From: Flavobacteriaceae bacterium PS02293
Lineage (GTDB): Bacteria; Bacteroidota; Bacteroidia; Flavobacteriales; Weeksellaceae
Reading direction: 5' to 3'
Assembly: GCA_029960045.1 (NCBI GenBank)
Contig: JASCOV010000011.1
Span: 82,187-146,186 of the forward strand
DNA length: 64,000 bases
The translations under genes were made by a program, and so were the position numbers. Shown here one piece after another: positions 52,696 through 60,848 of this stretch (the first letter of the stretch is position 1; each line of letters opens with the position of its first letter). Under the pieces are notes generated by a model, which had not been told where the DNA came from, ran no database searches, and saw only the letters and a program-made list of their open reading frames with translations.

Positions 52696-54132
52696 TTATT
52701 TAGCTTCGAAATAAACTCTTCTGTTAGCTCTGTTTTTCCATTCTGGACATTTATCAGCTGGTTCACATTCTGGGTAAAGAAGATCTTTCTCTCCTTTTCC
52801 AATTGCTTCCAACTTGGCTTTATCTGCACCATTTTGAATCAAATAGCTCTTAACGTTATTTGCTCTTCTTTCAGAAAGACCTTGGTTATAAACATCTGTA
52901 CCTCTTGTATCAGTTCCTCCAATCACTTTGAAGTTATTATTGGATGAATTGATGTAATTGATTGCATTGTTCAAGATTGGTGTGTTTGAAGGTAAGATTC
53001 TATCAGAATTTAAATCAAACTCAATTCCTTTCATTATTGTAGCTTCATCTGTTACAACACCAGTAGTGGAATTATTCATTGTCAAAGGACATCCTTGATT
53101 TTCTACTGGTCCTGGAACCGTTACACATTTATCATAAAGATCAATAACGCCATCCAAATCTACATCTAATGCTACACCTGCGCCATCAACTCTTGCTCCA
53201 GCCGGTGTATCAAGCTGTCTGTCCCAATCGTCGCAAACACCATCGTTATCTACATCTCCTTTTTTACAAACTTCAAGATCTTGTGTTTTGTCATTAAGAA
53301 CATCCAATTTGTAATAAATCTCCTGCAATGGATCGTGCCACATCAAGTGAGACTCATGTTTTCCAAGTTTGAAAGTAAGTCCAAGTGTTGTGTTGAAGAA
53401 GTTGTCCGAGATTTGATCTTCAGTAAGGTTGTAACCAGTTTGTCCAACGCCTGCTCCATCAAATTCATCATCACCTGTAACAACATACATTAATCTACCT
53501 TCTATATCAATTCTATTATTGATTTTGAATTTAAGTCCAGCTCCAGCTTGTCCAAAAAGTGAACCCAATTTAAATGGCTTTACTTCATGATTAAGAGTTT
53601 GATTATATGGGCCTGGATCTTGTCTGTAAGATTTATAAGCTATAGTTCCAATACCCGCATATCCATGGAGTGCCCATCTGAAAGGTGATTTGTTATCAAC
53701 TCTTCTCAGAAGATTAGAAAAATTAAGATCTCCCAAAATAGAAATTGCGTTATATTGAGTTCTGCCAGCTATTTCTCCATCCGGCAAAGCAACGTGATCT
53801 TTTGTGTAAGCATAACCCTGTCTAGTCTCACCTCTATCGTACTGTAAATTAAGACCAAAGGCATGAGTTATAGCTTTATCTACACTAATGTATGCAGAAT
53901 AACCAAAAAGGTTTTTCCCATTTCCGTTTTTGATAGATGTTGCATCAGCAGACTGAATCAATGGTACACCTGCACCAACTGATATAGACCAATCATTGAA
54001 TCTTTTTGAAGACTGTGTAAATGGGGAAACATTTTGAGATCCGGAGTTGGCATCTGTTGATTTCTCCTGACCTGCTAAGCTCATAGGTAACAATAGTCCT
54101 ATTGCTACTAATGATAATAAATTTTGTTTCAT
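52696..54132 (-). CDS. OmpA-family outer-membrane protein with TSP3 repeats (copy 1)
   Basis: 478 residues. Signal peptide to LAGQ (about 21). N-terminal beta-barrel about 45-260. Calcium-binding thrombospondin type 3 repeats about 290-345 (DVDNDGVCDDWDRQLDTPAG, DVDLDGVIDLYDKC). OmpA peptidoglycan-binding domain about 370-478 (FDLNSDRILPSNTPILN, GTDTRGTDVYNQGLSERRAN, NRRVYFEAK). Links the outer membrane to the wall. Tandem paralogue at 54155. Confidence 0.93.
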   Translation of the reverse strand: MKQNLLSLVAIGLLLPMSLAGQEKSTDANSGSQNVSPFTQSSKRFNDWSISVGAGVPLIQSADATSIKNGNGKNLFGYSAYISVDKAITHAFGLNLQYDRGETRQGYAYTKDHVALPDGEIAGRTQYNAISILGDLNFSNLLRRVDNKSPFRWALHGYAGIGTIAYKSYRQDPGPYNQTLNHEVKPFKLGSLFGQAGAGLKFKINNRIDIEGRLMYVVTGDDEFDGAGVGQTGYNLTEDQISDNFFNTTLGLTFKLGKHESHLMWHDPLQEIYYKLDVLNDKTQDLEVCKKGDVDNDGVCDDWDRQLDTPAGARVDGAGVALDVDLDGVIDLYDKCVTVPGPVENQGCPLTMNNSTTGVVTDEATIMKGIEFDLNSDRILPSNTPILNNAINYINSSNNNFKVIGGTDTRGTDVYNQGLSERRANNVKSYLIQNGADKAKLEAIGKGEKDLLYPECEPADKCPEWKNRANRRVYFEAK

Positions 54133-54154
54133 ATTTGAATGTTTTTTTTCGTTA

Positions 54155-55579
54155 TTATTTTGCTACAAAATATACTCTTCTATTTGCCTCATTCTTCCAT
54201 TCCGGGCATTTTGTTGCCGGATCGCATTCTGTATATTTTAGATCTTCTTTCCCTCTTCCTTCTGCAGTTAGAATGGATGAAGATACGCCTTTGTTTACTA
54301 AATAATTAAGAACAGCATTTGCTCTAGCCTGTGACAATTTCTTATTGTAAGCTGAAGAACCCCTGCTATCTGTAGCTCCAACTACAATAAAGCTTTCTCC
54401 TGCTCCCAAAGTCTTGATAATATCAGCAGCATTATTCAGATCTGGGAAAGATTTTGGTCTGATAATATCTTTGTTCAGTTCAAATTCTATTCCATTGAAA
54501 TGTTTGTTAATCTCTTCTATAGCAACTTGTTTTGTGACTATTGGCGCTGTTTTTTCGATAGGACAACCATTATTTTCTACTGGTCCTGGAATGGTTACAC
54601 ATTTATCATTAAGGTCGATAACACCATCCAAATCTAAATCCAAAGCAACCCCAGCTCCATCAACTCTTGCCCCTGCTGGTGTATCAAGTTGTCTATCCCA
54701 ATCATCACAAACACCATCATTATCACCATCACCTTTCTCGCAAACTTTGAAATCTTTGAATTTTTCTTCTAGATCAGCGGTTTTTGCATAAGCACCTTGT
54801 AATGGATCTACCCAACGTAGGTGATCTTGATGTCTTCCTAATTTGAAAGAAATACCAAGGTTTACAAGCCACGCATTATCTGTGTAAGAATCATTAATTA
54901 AATTGTAACCAGGAGCAGCTTCTCTTGTCCATCCACCACCATCAAATTCCTCATCTCCACTGATAATATATAAAGTTCTTAATTCTAGATCAAGCAGTCT
55001 TGAAACATTATATTTTAACCCAACTCCTCCAATATATGTGAAAGAAGAAATCCCCATTTTCTGCTCAATATATAATGGCCATTTGCTAAGAATATTATCG
55101 TCTTGTAAGAATGTTTTATACCCTGTAAATCCAATTCCTCCGTAACCGTGTAATGCCCATCTGAAATTAGATTTATTATCTACTCTTCTCATAATATTTG
55201 AAAAGTTAACATCACCAATTAAAGCTATCTGGTCAAATTTAGTATACCCATGTCCAACGCCGGCAAGATCATTGAGATATGCTTTTTGTTGAGTTTCTCC
55301 TCTTGTATACAATAATGAGATTCCAAAAACGTGGGTAATTTGTTTGTCTAGACTTACATAGCCATTCCAGCCCCAATTGACCTTGCCCCCATAAAAAGAC
55401 GTAAGATCTGCATTCGCCATAAAAGCGGCACCCCCACCTACGGAAATAGACCAATCTTTGAAAAGTCGGCTTTTATTATTGAAAGGCTGGGTTTTAATTT
55501 CGGAATTGTTATTATCCTCTTTGGTTTGAGCAAAACCTAAAAAAGGCAGCAGAAAAAGTAGAAATAGTTTTTTTTTCAT
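54155..55579 (-). CDS. OmpA-family outer-membrane protein with TSP3 repeats (copy 2)
   Basis: 474 residues from MKKKLFLLFLLPFLGFAQ (an ATG two codons earlier is possible). Same architecture as the downstream copy: barrel, TSP3 repeats (DGDNDGVCDDWDRQLDTPAG), OmpA domain (FELNKDIIRPKSFPDLN, ATDSRGSSAYNKKLSQARAN, NRRVYFVAK). Only 22 bp separate the two genes, so one transcript and a recent-enough duplication are likely. Cysteines before the TSP3 part and at its end are kept in both. Confidence 0.93.
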   Translation of the reverse strand: MKKKLFLLFLLPFLGFAQTKEDNNNSEIKTQPFNNKSRLFKDWSISVGGGAAFMANADLTSFYGGKVNWGWNGYVSLDKQITHVFGISLLYTRGETQQKAYLNDLAGVGHGYTKFDQIALIGDVNFSNIMRRVDNKSNFRWALHGYGGIGFTGYKTFLQDDNILSKWPLYIEQKMGISSFTYIGGVGLKYNVSRLLDLELRTLYIISGDEEFDGGGWTREAAPGYNLINDSYTDNAWLVNLGISFKLGRHQDHLRWVDPLQGAYAKTADLEEKFKDFKVCEKGDGDNDGVCDDWDRQLDTPAGARVDGAGVALDLDLDGVIDLNDKCVTIPGPVENNGCPIEKTAPIVTKQVAIEEINKHFNGIEFELNKDIIRPKSFPDLNNAADIIKTLGAGESFIVVGATDSRGSSAYNKKLSQARANAVLNYLVNKGVSSSILTAEGRGKEDLKYTECDPATKCPEWKNEANRRVYFVAK

Positions 55580-55599
55580 AATCATTTGTGTCCTAAAAT

Positions 55600-56016
55600 T
55601 TATTTTACTTCATTAATTATTGCTCTTGCAAAATCTCTTTCATAAAGATTTTTGTAATGAGGAATAACTAATCTCTTTGAGATAAACCTTATATTGTTAT
55701 ATAATACTATATCAATATCTATAATTCTGTCCCGATAAGTATCAAAATATGAAGAGTCTTTAACCCGACCCATCTCTATTTCAATCTTTTTCAGCTGTTT
55801 CAACAGCATTATAGGCGAAAATTGTGTTTTTAATTTAACTGCAATATTACAAAAATTATTTATACTGTCAAATTCTACGGGCGCTGATATGATTAATTCA
55901 GAATTTTTTAATATTGCACCAATATTAGTTTCGATTTTTTCCAGAGCAATCTGGATATTTTTTTCAGGATTATTAATATTACTTCCCAGTAACAAAATGA
56001 CACTATTGTGCGACAT
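55600..56016 (-). CDS. folK: HPPK, 7,8-dihydro-6-hydroxymethylpterin pyrophosphokinase
   Basis: 138 residues from ATG 56016 (MSHNSVILLLGSNINNPEKN). Folate pathway enzyme. LLLGSN, then IEIEMGRVKDSSYFDTYRDR and IIDIDIVLYNN are the pterin/ATP and metal-binding blocks (RxIDIDI). Slightly shorter than E. coli FolK. Divergent from sppA with 20 bp between start codons. Confidence 0.93.
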   Translation of the reverse strand: MSHNSVILLLGSNINNPEKNIQIALEKIETNIGAILKNSELIISAPVEFDSINNFCNIAVKLKTQFSPIMLLKQLKKIEIEMGRVKDSSYFDTYRDRIIDIDIVLYNNIRFISKRLVIPHYKNLYERDFARAIINEVK

Positions 56017-56036
56017 ATCAAACAAATTATTTTATA

Positions 56037-57782
56037 ATGAAAAGTTTTTTCAAACTAGTTCTCGCAAATTTAACTGCAATTTTCATAGTGATAGCAGGAT
56101 TTTTTGCCTTTTTTATCGGATTTATCATTTTATCTTCTATATCAGAAAGTTCGGATGTAAAATCTAACTCTGTTCTTACTTTAGATCTTAAAACCAAAAT
56201 TATAGACAGTCCATCAGAAGATCAAGAAGATTTTTTCAGTTTTAAGAAAGAAGAAAACGCAGTCTTATTATATGATGTTCTGCAAGCCATCAATAAAGCA
56301 AAAACTGATGACAAAATAAAAGGAATCAGCATAGAAGCAGATAATATTAATGCCGGAATCACACAGTTAGATGATATCAGGAATGCATTGATAGACTTTA
56401 AAAAAAGTGGAAAATTTGTTTACGCCTATGGAAACTCTGTTTCTCAAGGCGCTTATTATTTAGGTTCTGTTGCTGATAAATATTATCTAAATCCAGCCGG
56501 AGGCATAGAATTAAAAGGGCTTTCTGCCGAAGTAACATTCTTCAAAAGCTTTGCTGAGAAATACGGAATCGGAATCCAGGTAATCCGTCACGGAAAATTC
56601 AAAGCAGCTGTTGAGCCATTTTTAAAAGATGAAATCTCTCCTGAAAATAAAGAACAGCTTTCAACTTTGTTAAATGATATTTGGAATAATACATCTAATA
56701 AAATCTCTACTTCAAGAAAAATTCCTGCTTCAGAACTTAAAACAATTACTGACAGTCTTTATAGCTATCTACCAAATTTGAGTTTGAAGTATAAACTGGC
56801 TGATCAATTGATTCAAAAATCTGAATATGACAACATCATCAGAAAAAAACTAAACATCGATTCTGATAAAAAGATCAACAAAATCTCGTTTGCAAAATAT
56901 GCAGAATCGAACGATTCTGAAGATGGTAAAAACAAAATCGCAATCTTATACGCTTCAGGAGCTATCAACAACGGGAAAGGTTATGACGCTATCTACTCAG
57001 AAAACTTCAGAAAAGAGATCAAAAAACTTCAGGATGATGATGATGTGAAAGCAGTAGTTTTCCGAATTAATTCCCCTGGCGGAAGTGCCAATGCATCAGA
57101 CGAAATCCTATTTGAGATGCAGCAACTGAAACGTAAAAAACCAGTTGTAGTTTCTTTCGGAGATTACGCTGCATCAGGTGGTTATTACATTGCAATGGGT
57201 GCTGACAAGATCTTCTCCGAACCAAATACTTTGACAGGATCTATCGGTGTATTTGGTGTTATTCCTTACTTCAAAGACTTAGCGGCGAAAAACGGAATCC
57301 GAAGTGATGCTGTTACAACCAATGCCAATTCCAATATGATCTCCGCTATTAATGGACTAAGCCCCGGAACACTTACAATTATGACGAGAAGTGTTGAATC
57401 TACTTACCAACGTTTTGTACATTTTGTAACTGTGAACAGAAAGCAGTCTTTTGAACAGATTGATGCTGTAGGTGGCGGAAGAATCTGGTCAGGCGTAAGA
57501 GCTAAAGAAATTGGACTTGTAGATGAGTTGGGAACTTTGCAGGATGCTATTAAATATGCAGCAAAGAAAGCTGATCTTAAAGATTACGGCGTATCAGCTT
57601 ATCCGGCGAAGATGTCAAAATTCGAACAATTCTTTTCTTCTGAAACTGATGAAGATTTCTCGACAAGAGTAATCAAAAATAAAATCGGGAAAGAGAACTT
57701 CAAAATTTTCCAGCAGGTAACAGGCCCTAATGCAAAAGCATCTGTAATGATGGAAATGCCTTTCAATATCAAATTGAATTAG
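56037..57782 (+). CDS. sppA: signal peptide peptidase SppA, 67K type
   Basis: 581 residues. N-terminal membrane anchor about 8-38. Two ClpP/crotonase-like repeats; catalytic Lys in SVADKYYLNPAGG near residue 147 and nucleophile Ser in DYAASGGYYIAMGADK near 376, plus NSPGGSANASDEI and LTGSIGVFGVIP. Degrades leftover signal peptides in the membrane. Its terminator follows at 57809. Confidence 0.95.
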   Translation: MKSFFKLVLANLTAIFIVIAGFFAFFIGFIILSSISESSDVKSNSVLTLDLKTKIIDSPSEDQEDFFSFKKEENAVLLYDVLQAINKAKTDDKIKGISIEADNINAGITQLDDIRNALIDFKKSGKFVYAYGNSVSQGAYYLGSVADKYYLNPAGGIELKGLSAEVTFFKSFAEKYGIGIQVIRHGKFKAAVEPFLKDEISPENKEQLSTLLNDIWNNTSNKISTSRKIPASELKTITDSLYSYLPNLSLKYKLADQLIQKSEYDNIIRKKLNIDSDKKINKISFAKYAESNDSEDGKNKIAILYASGAINNGKGYDAIYSENFRKEIKKLQDDDDVKAVVFRINSPGGSANASDEILFEMQQLKRKKPVVVSFGDYAASGGYYIAMGADKIFSEPNTLTGSIGVFGVIPYFKDLAAKNGIRSDAVTTNANSNMISAINGLSPGTLTIMTRSVESTYQRFVHFVTVNRKQSFEQIDAVGGGRIWSGVRAKEIGLVDELGTLQDAIKYAAKKADLKDYGVSAYPAKMSKFEQFFSSETDEDFSTRVIKNKIGKENFKIFQQVTGPNAKASVMMEMPFNIKLN

Positions 57783-57808
57783 GATAACAATCAACTTACA
57801 AAACATAC

Positions 57809-57850
57809 AAAAAGCACAAAACTGATCATCGGTTTTGTGCTTTTTCTTTT
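57809..57850 (+). terminator. terminator after sppA
   Basis: AAAGCACAAAAC...GTTTTGTGCTTT hairpin then T5CT4. Confidence 0.9.
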
Positions 57851-57907
57851 CTTTGAGGTTTGAAAATAATCAAGTTGATTTTTCAACAAAATGAAGATTA
57901 ATTAAAA

Positions 57908-58105
57908 GGATGCCTTGCTTTGGATTAGGAGCAAGCTTGCTTTTCGCTAAGAGTAAGCTTGGTATTAGCAGATAGCAAGCTTGCTAAGTTAGAATGAGTA
58001 GCTTCTCGCTGATAAATAGCACACGTGATATCTGAAAACAACACACGTGATAATGATTGACTTTACGTGTGGTTTTATGCAACTTCACGTATGATAATTG
58101 GGGAA
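57908..58105. repeat. 22-bp-period array of short palindromic cores
   Basis: Units start every 22 bp from 57930 to 58084: AGCAAGCTTGCT, AGTAAGCTTGGT, AGCAAGCTTGCT, GAGTAGCTTCTC, AGCACACGTGAT, AACACACGTGAT, TTTACGTGTGGT, TTCACGTATGAT; a weaker unit precedes at 57908. The core changes from AAGCTT to CACGTG/ACGTGT halfway. Spacer halves are not conserved. Lies between the convergent sppA and DUF6048 genes; not coding. Confidence 0.75.
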
Positions 58106-58147
58106 AACTTATTTGATTATTGTCGAAACCTTGATAGAAGCTCTGCT

Positions 58148-58251
58148 GCAGCCCGACTTGAACGGAGCTCTTTTTCTTTTCGCTGACTGAGCGCGAAGGC
58201 GAAGTCAGTGAAAAGAAAAAAGCGGGAGTGGAAGGCGGAATAGCTGCCCAA
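58148..58251 (+). repeat. intergenic palindromic repeat family A, copy 4
   Basis: GCAGCCCGACTTGAACGG, then a centre able to form a long hairpin (CTTTTTCTTTTC...GAAAAGAAAAAAG with inner CTGACT/AGTCAG), then GCGGGAGTGGAAGGCGGAA and AGCTGCCCAA. The centre differs from the other copies. Confidence 0.8.
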
Positions 58252-58287
58252 AATAAAAAAGTCCGCTTTGTAGGCGAACTTTATATT

Positions 58288-58956
58288 TTAAAACTTGTAA
58301 GCAATGTTCCAGCTGAAACCCATATTGAAGCTTCCGGAACTTTTCCCGAAACCGGGGACAATCATCGGTTCGATCTCGTCCTGCTTCGTGGTATAGGCTA
58401 AATATCTTGGCTGTACATTCACATCAATGAAAAAATTGCTGTTGAAAACCTGAACTCTTGCTCCCAGCATCGCCTCTATCCAATAACTACTTTGTGTGGA
58501 AGGATCAAATGAGACGAAAATACCATCGCTGTTCAGGCCTTTTACCGGAATTGCTTTGTATTCCTGATTATAGAAGCTTCCGGCTAATTTTCCTCCGGCA
58601 TAGAAACCATTCAGGGCATTCTCCGGATCGGTAGATAACATATAGAATCCTCCAATCTTAGCGAATAGCCCGTCAGCTTTTGCGTCGTAACCATTTTTCT
58701 GATAGATATTATTATCATATCCTACATCGATAACTGCGTGCACTTTTTTATTAATTCTACTGGAAATAAATCCCTGAATCAGCTGCCTGTCGCCGAAAAA
58801 ACCAATTCCAAGATTCAGCACATCTACACCAACAGTAAAGTTAGGCTTGTATTGCCACTTGATCGAATCCTGCTTTTTCTCTTCTTTCTTGGTCTGAGAA
58901 AAGACTGAAACTGATAAAAGGCTAAAAGCGCAGATAAAAATTGATACTATTCTCAT
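58288..58956 (-). CDS. DUF6048 family protein
   Basis: 222 residues. Signal peptide (FICAFSLLSVSVFSQ). Beta-barrel-like pattern of alternating aromatic strands ending NMGFSWNIAYKF, the terminal Phe typical of outer-membrane barrels. Recognised from position: DUF6048 follows DUF6452 and rlmD in flavobacteria (from memory). Its start overlaps the DUF6452 stop by 35 bp. Probably a small outer-membrane barrel. Confidence 0.75.
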   Translation of the reverse strand: MRIVSIFICAFSLLSVSVFSQTKKEEKKQDSIKWQYKPNFTVGVDVLNLGIGFFGDRQLIQGFISSRINKKVHAVIDVGYDNNIYQKNGYDAKADGLFAKIGGFYMLSTDPENALNGFYAGGKLAGSFYNQEYKAIPVKGLNSDGIFVSFDPSTQSSYWIEAMLGARVQVFNSNFFIDVNVQPRYLAYTTKQDEIEPMIVPGFGKSSGSFNMGFSWNIAYKF

Positions 58957-59395
58957 TCGTCAATGAAGTGTTATTGGATTGAATACTTTGTACGGGATTG
59001 CCCTGGAGAATTGCTCCTTTCAGATTTTCGTAATTGATTTTGAAACCACAAGCAGGAGAAACATAGATTGCTTTTTTATCGTAATTGATTCTTAATTTAC
59101 TTGTAGGTCCTACCAATCTTTGCTTAATATAAATGTCTGTATAAGGACTATCGTCGATTCTCATAGGAACCATCACTGAGTCCTGATTGGCTGCAGCTGT
59201 GATAATATGTGTAAGTGAGTCTTTCCCATAATCTACATCTACATACAAGGTATCCAAAGTGACATCTTGATTGTTAGCATTTTTGAACAATAGTTTGAGC
59301 CTTGGTGTAGAATCTGAATTCAAACAAATATCATCATCTCCTCCACAACTTGTGAGAAGCAATAAAACACCGAAAATCCATATTAAGTTCTTCAT
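58922..59395 (-). CDS. DUF6452 family lipoprotein
   Basis: 157 residues. Lipobox LTSC (Cys17). Cys-containing short beta domain (DDICLNSDSTPRLKLLFKNA, VSPACGFKINYENL). Family named from the conserved order rlmD-DUF6452-DUF6048. Probably acts with the overlapping downstream barrel protein, perhaps as its lipoprotein partner (inference). Confidence 0.75.
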   Translation of the reverse strand: MKNLIWIFGVLLLLTSCGGDDDICLNSDSTPRLKLLFKNANNQDVTLDTLYVDVDYGKDSLTHIITAAANQDSVMVPMRIDDSPYTDIYIKQRLVGPTSKLRINYDKKAIYVSPACGFKINYENLKGAILQGNPVQSIQSNNTSLTNENSINFYLRF

Positions 59396-59438
59396 TAATA
59401 ATTGTTGTTTTAGACCTTAGACAGAATAAAATTAAACC

Positions 59439-60845
59439 TTATTTTCTAATCAGCAAAGCGATATTCTCTACGTGATGCGTTTGTGGAAACATATCAACTG
59501 GAAGAATCTTGACCAATTCGTAATCCTCTTTCATTAATGCTATATCTCTGGCTTGTGTCGCAGAATTACAACTAACGTAAACAATTCTTTCCGGCGCCAA
59601 TTTCAAAATCTGCTCCACCACTTTCTGGTGCATCCCGTCTCTTGGCGGATCGGTAATTAACACATCAGCTTTTGGATGATTGGCAAGAAACTCATCATTG
59701 AAGACGTTTTTCATATCGCCACAATAGAAAGTTGTATTTGTTAGGCCATTCAGTTCTGCGTGTTCAGTAGCTGCATCGATTGCTTCCTGAACTGCTTCTA
59801 TTCCGATTACGTGTTTTGCATTTCTTGCGACATATTGTGCAATAGTTCCTGTTCCTGTATAAAGATCGTAAACCACCTGGTCGCCTGTAAGATCAGCAAA
59901 TTCTAATGTCTTCCTGTATAATTCTAAAGCCTGCTTGTAGTTAGTCTGGAAGAAAGATTTCGGTCCGATTTTGAATTTAAGACCATCCATTTCTTCATAG
60001 ATAAAGCCTTCTCCATAGTAATTCTGAATATCCAAATCGTAGATGCTGTCATTTCCTTTCGGATTGATAGCATAAACTAAAGTCGTAATCTGTGGAAATT
60101 GACTTAAAAGGAAATCAAATAATTTGATTCTTTCAACCTTGTTATCCTTATACAATTGGAAAAGTACCATCCAGTCACCTTTGGAATTCTGACGCAACAT
60201 CAAAGTTCTTAGGAATCCTTTTTGTTCCTTAACATCGTAAAACTCCAAACCATTCTCAACAGCGTATTTCTTAACTGCCAATCTGATTTGGTTTGATGGA
60301 TCTTCTTGCAGGAAACATTCTTTAAGATCAAGAATCTTGCTCCACATCCCGGGAATATGGAATCCTAACGCATCTCTGTTTCCGAAGTTTTCTTCTGAAC
60401 TGATTTCGTATTTTGTCAACCAGCGAGCGTTGGAAAAAGAGAACTCCATTTTGTTCCGGTAGAAATATTGGTCTGGAGCACCTAGAATTGGAATCTCTTC
60501 AAATTCTTGGAAACCACCAATTCTCTTGATGTTATTCACAACCTCACTGTGTTTGAAGTCGAGTTGTTTTTCGTATGCAATATTCTGCCATTTACATCCA
60601 CCACAAGTTCCGAAATGGATACATTTGGCATCTACTCTGAATTCAGAATATTCCAAGATATCAACAGCTTCACCTTCAAAATAATTACTTTTTGATTTCT
60701 GGACTCTTACATTGACAAGATCTCCTGGAACTGCACCTTTCACCAAGACGGTTTTACCATCTTCTGTCTTACCAACAGAAACTCCTTTCGCACCGGCGGA
60801 AAGGAGTCTGATATTTTCAAGAATTTTATTTCTTCTTTGTTTCAT
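59439..60845 (-). CDS. rlmD: 23S rRNA (uracil-1939-C5)-methyltransferase
   Basis: 468 residues. TRAM RNA-binding domain about 5-65 (LSAGAKGVSVGKTEDGKTVL). Fe-S cysteines in KCIHFGTCGGCKWQNIAY near 75-90 and a later Cys. Rossmann methyltransferase: VYDLYTGTGTIAQYVA, DVLITDPPRDGMHQKV, and RIVYVSCNSATQARD with the catalytic Cys near residue 420. Belongs to the RumA/RlmD group; exact target base not provable here. Confidence 0.93.
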   Translation of the reverse strand: MKQRRNKILENIRLLSAGAKGVSVGKTEDGKTVLVKGAVPGDLVNVRVQKSKSNYFEGEAVDILEYSEFRVDAKCIHFGTCGGCKWQNIAYEKQLDFKHSEVVNNIKRIGGFQEFEEIPILGAPDQYFYRNKMEFSFSNARWLTKYEISSEENFGNRDALGFHIPGMWSKILDLKECFLQEDPSNQIRLAVKKYAVENGLEFYDVKEQKGFLRTLMLRQNSKGDWMVLFQLYKDNKVERIKLFDFLLSQFPQITTLVYAINPKGNDSIYDLDIQNYYGEGFIYEEMDGLKFKIGPKSFFQTNYKQALELYRKTLEFADLTGDQVVYDLYTGTGTIAQYVARNAKHVIGIEAVQEAIDAATEHAELNGLTNTTFYCGDMKNVFNDEFLANHPKADVLITDPPRDGMHQKVVEQILKLAPERIVYVSCNSATQARDIALMKEDYELVKILPVDMFPQTHHVENIALLIRK

Positions 60846-60848
60846 CTA

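Noticed and set aside
57908..58105. CRISPR array
   Set aside because: The period is 22 bp, repeats are imperfect 12-bp palindromes, spacers are 10 bp and no cas genes are near.
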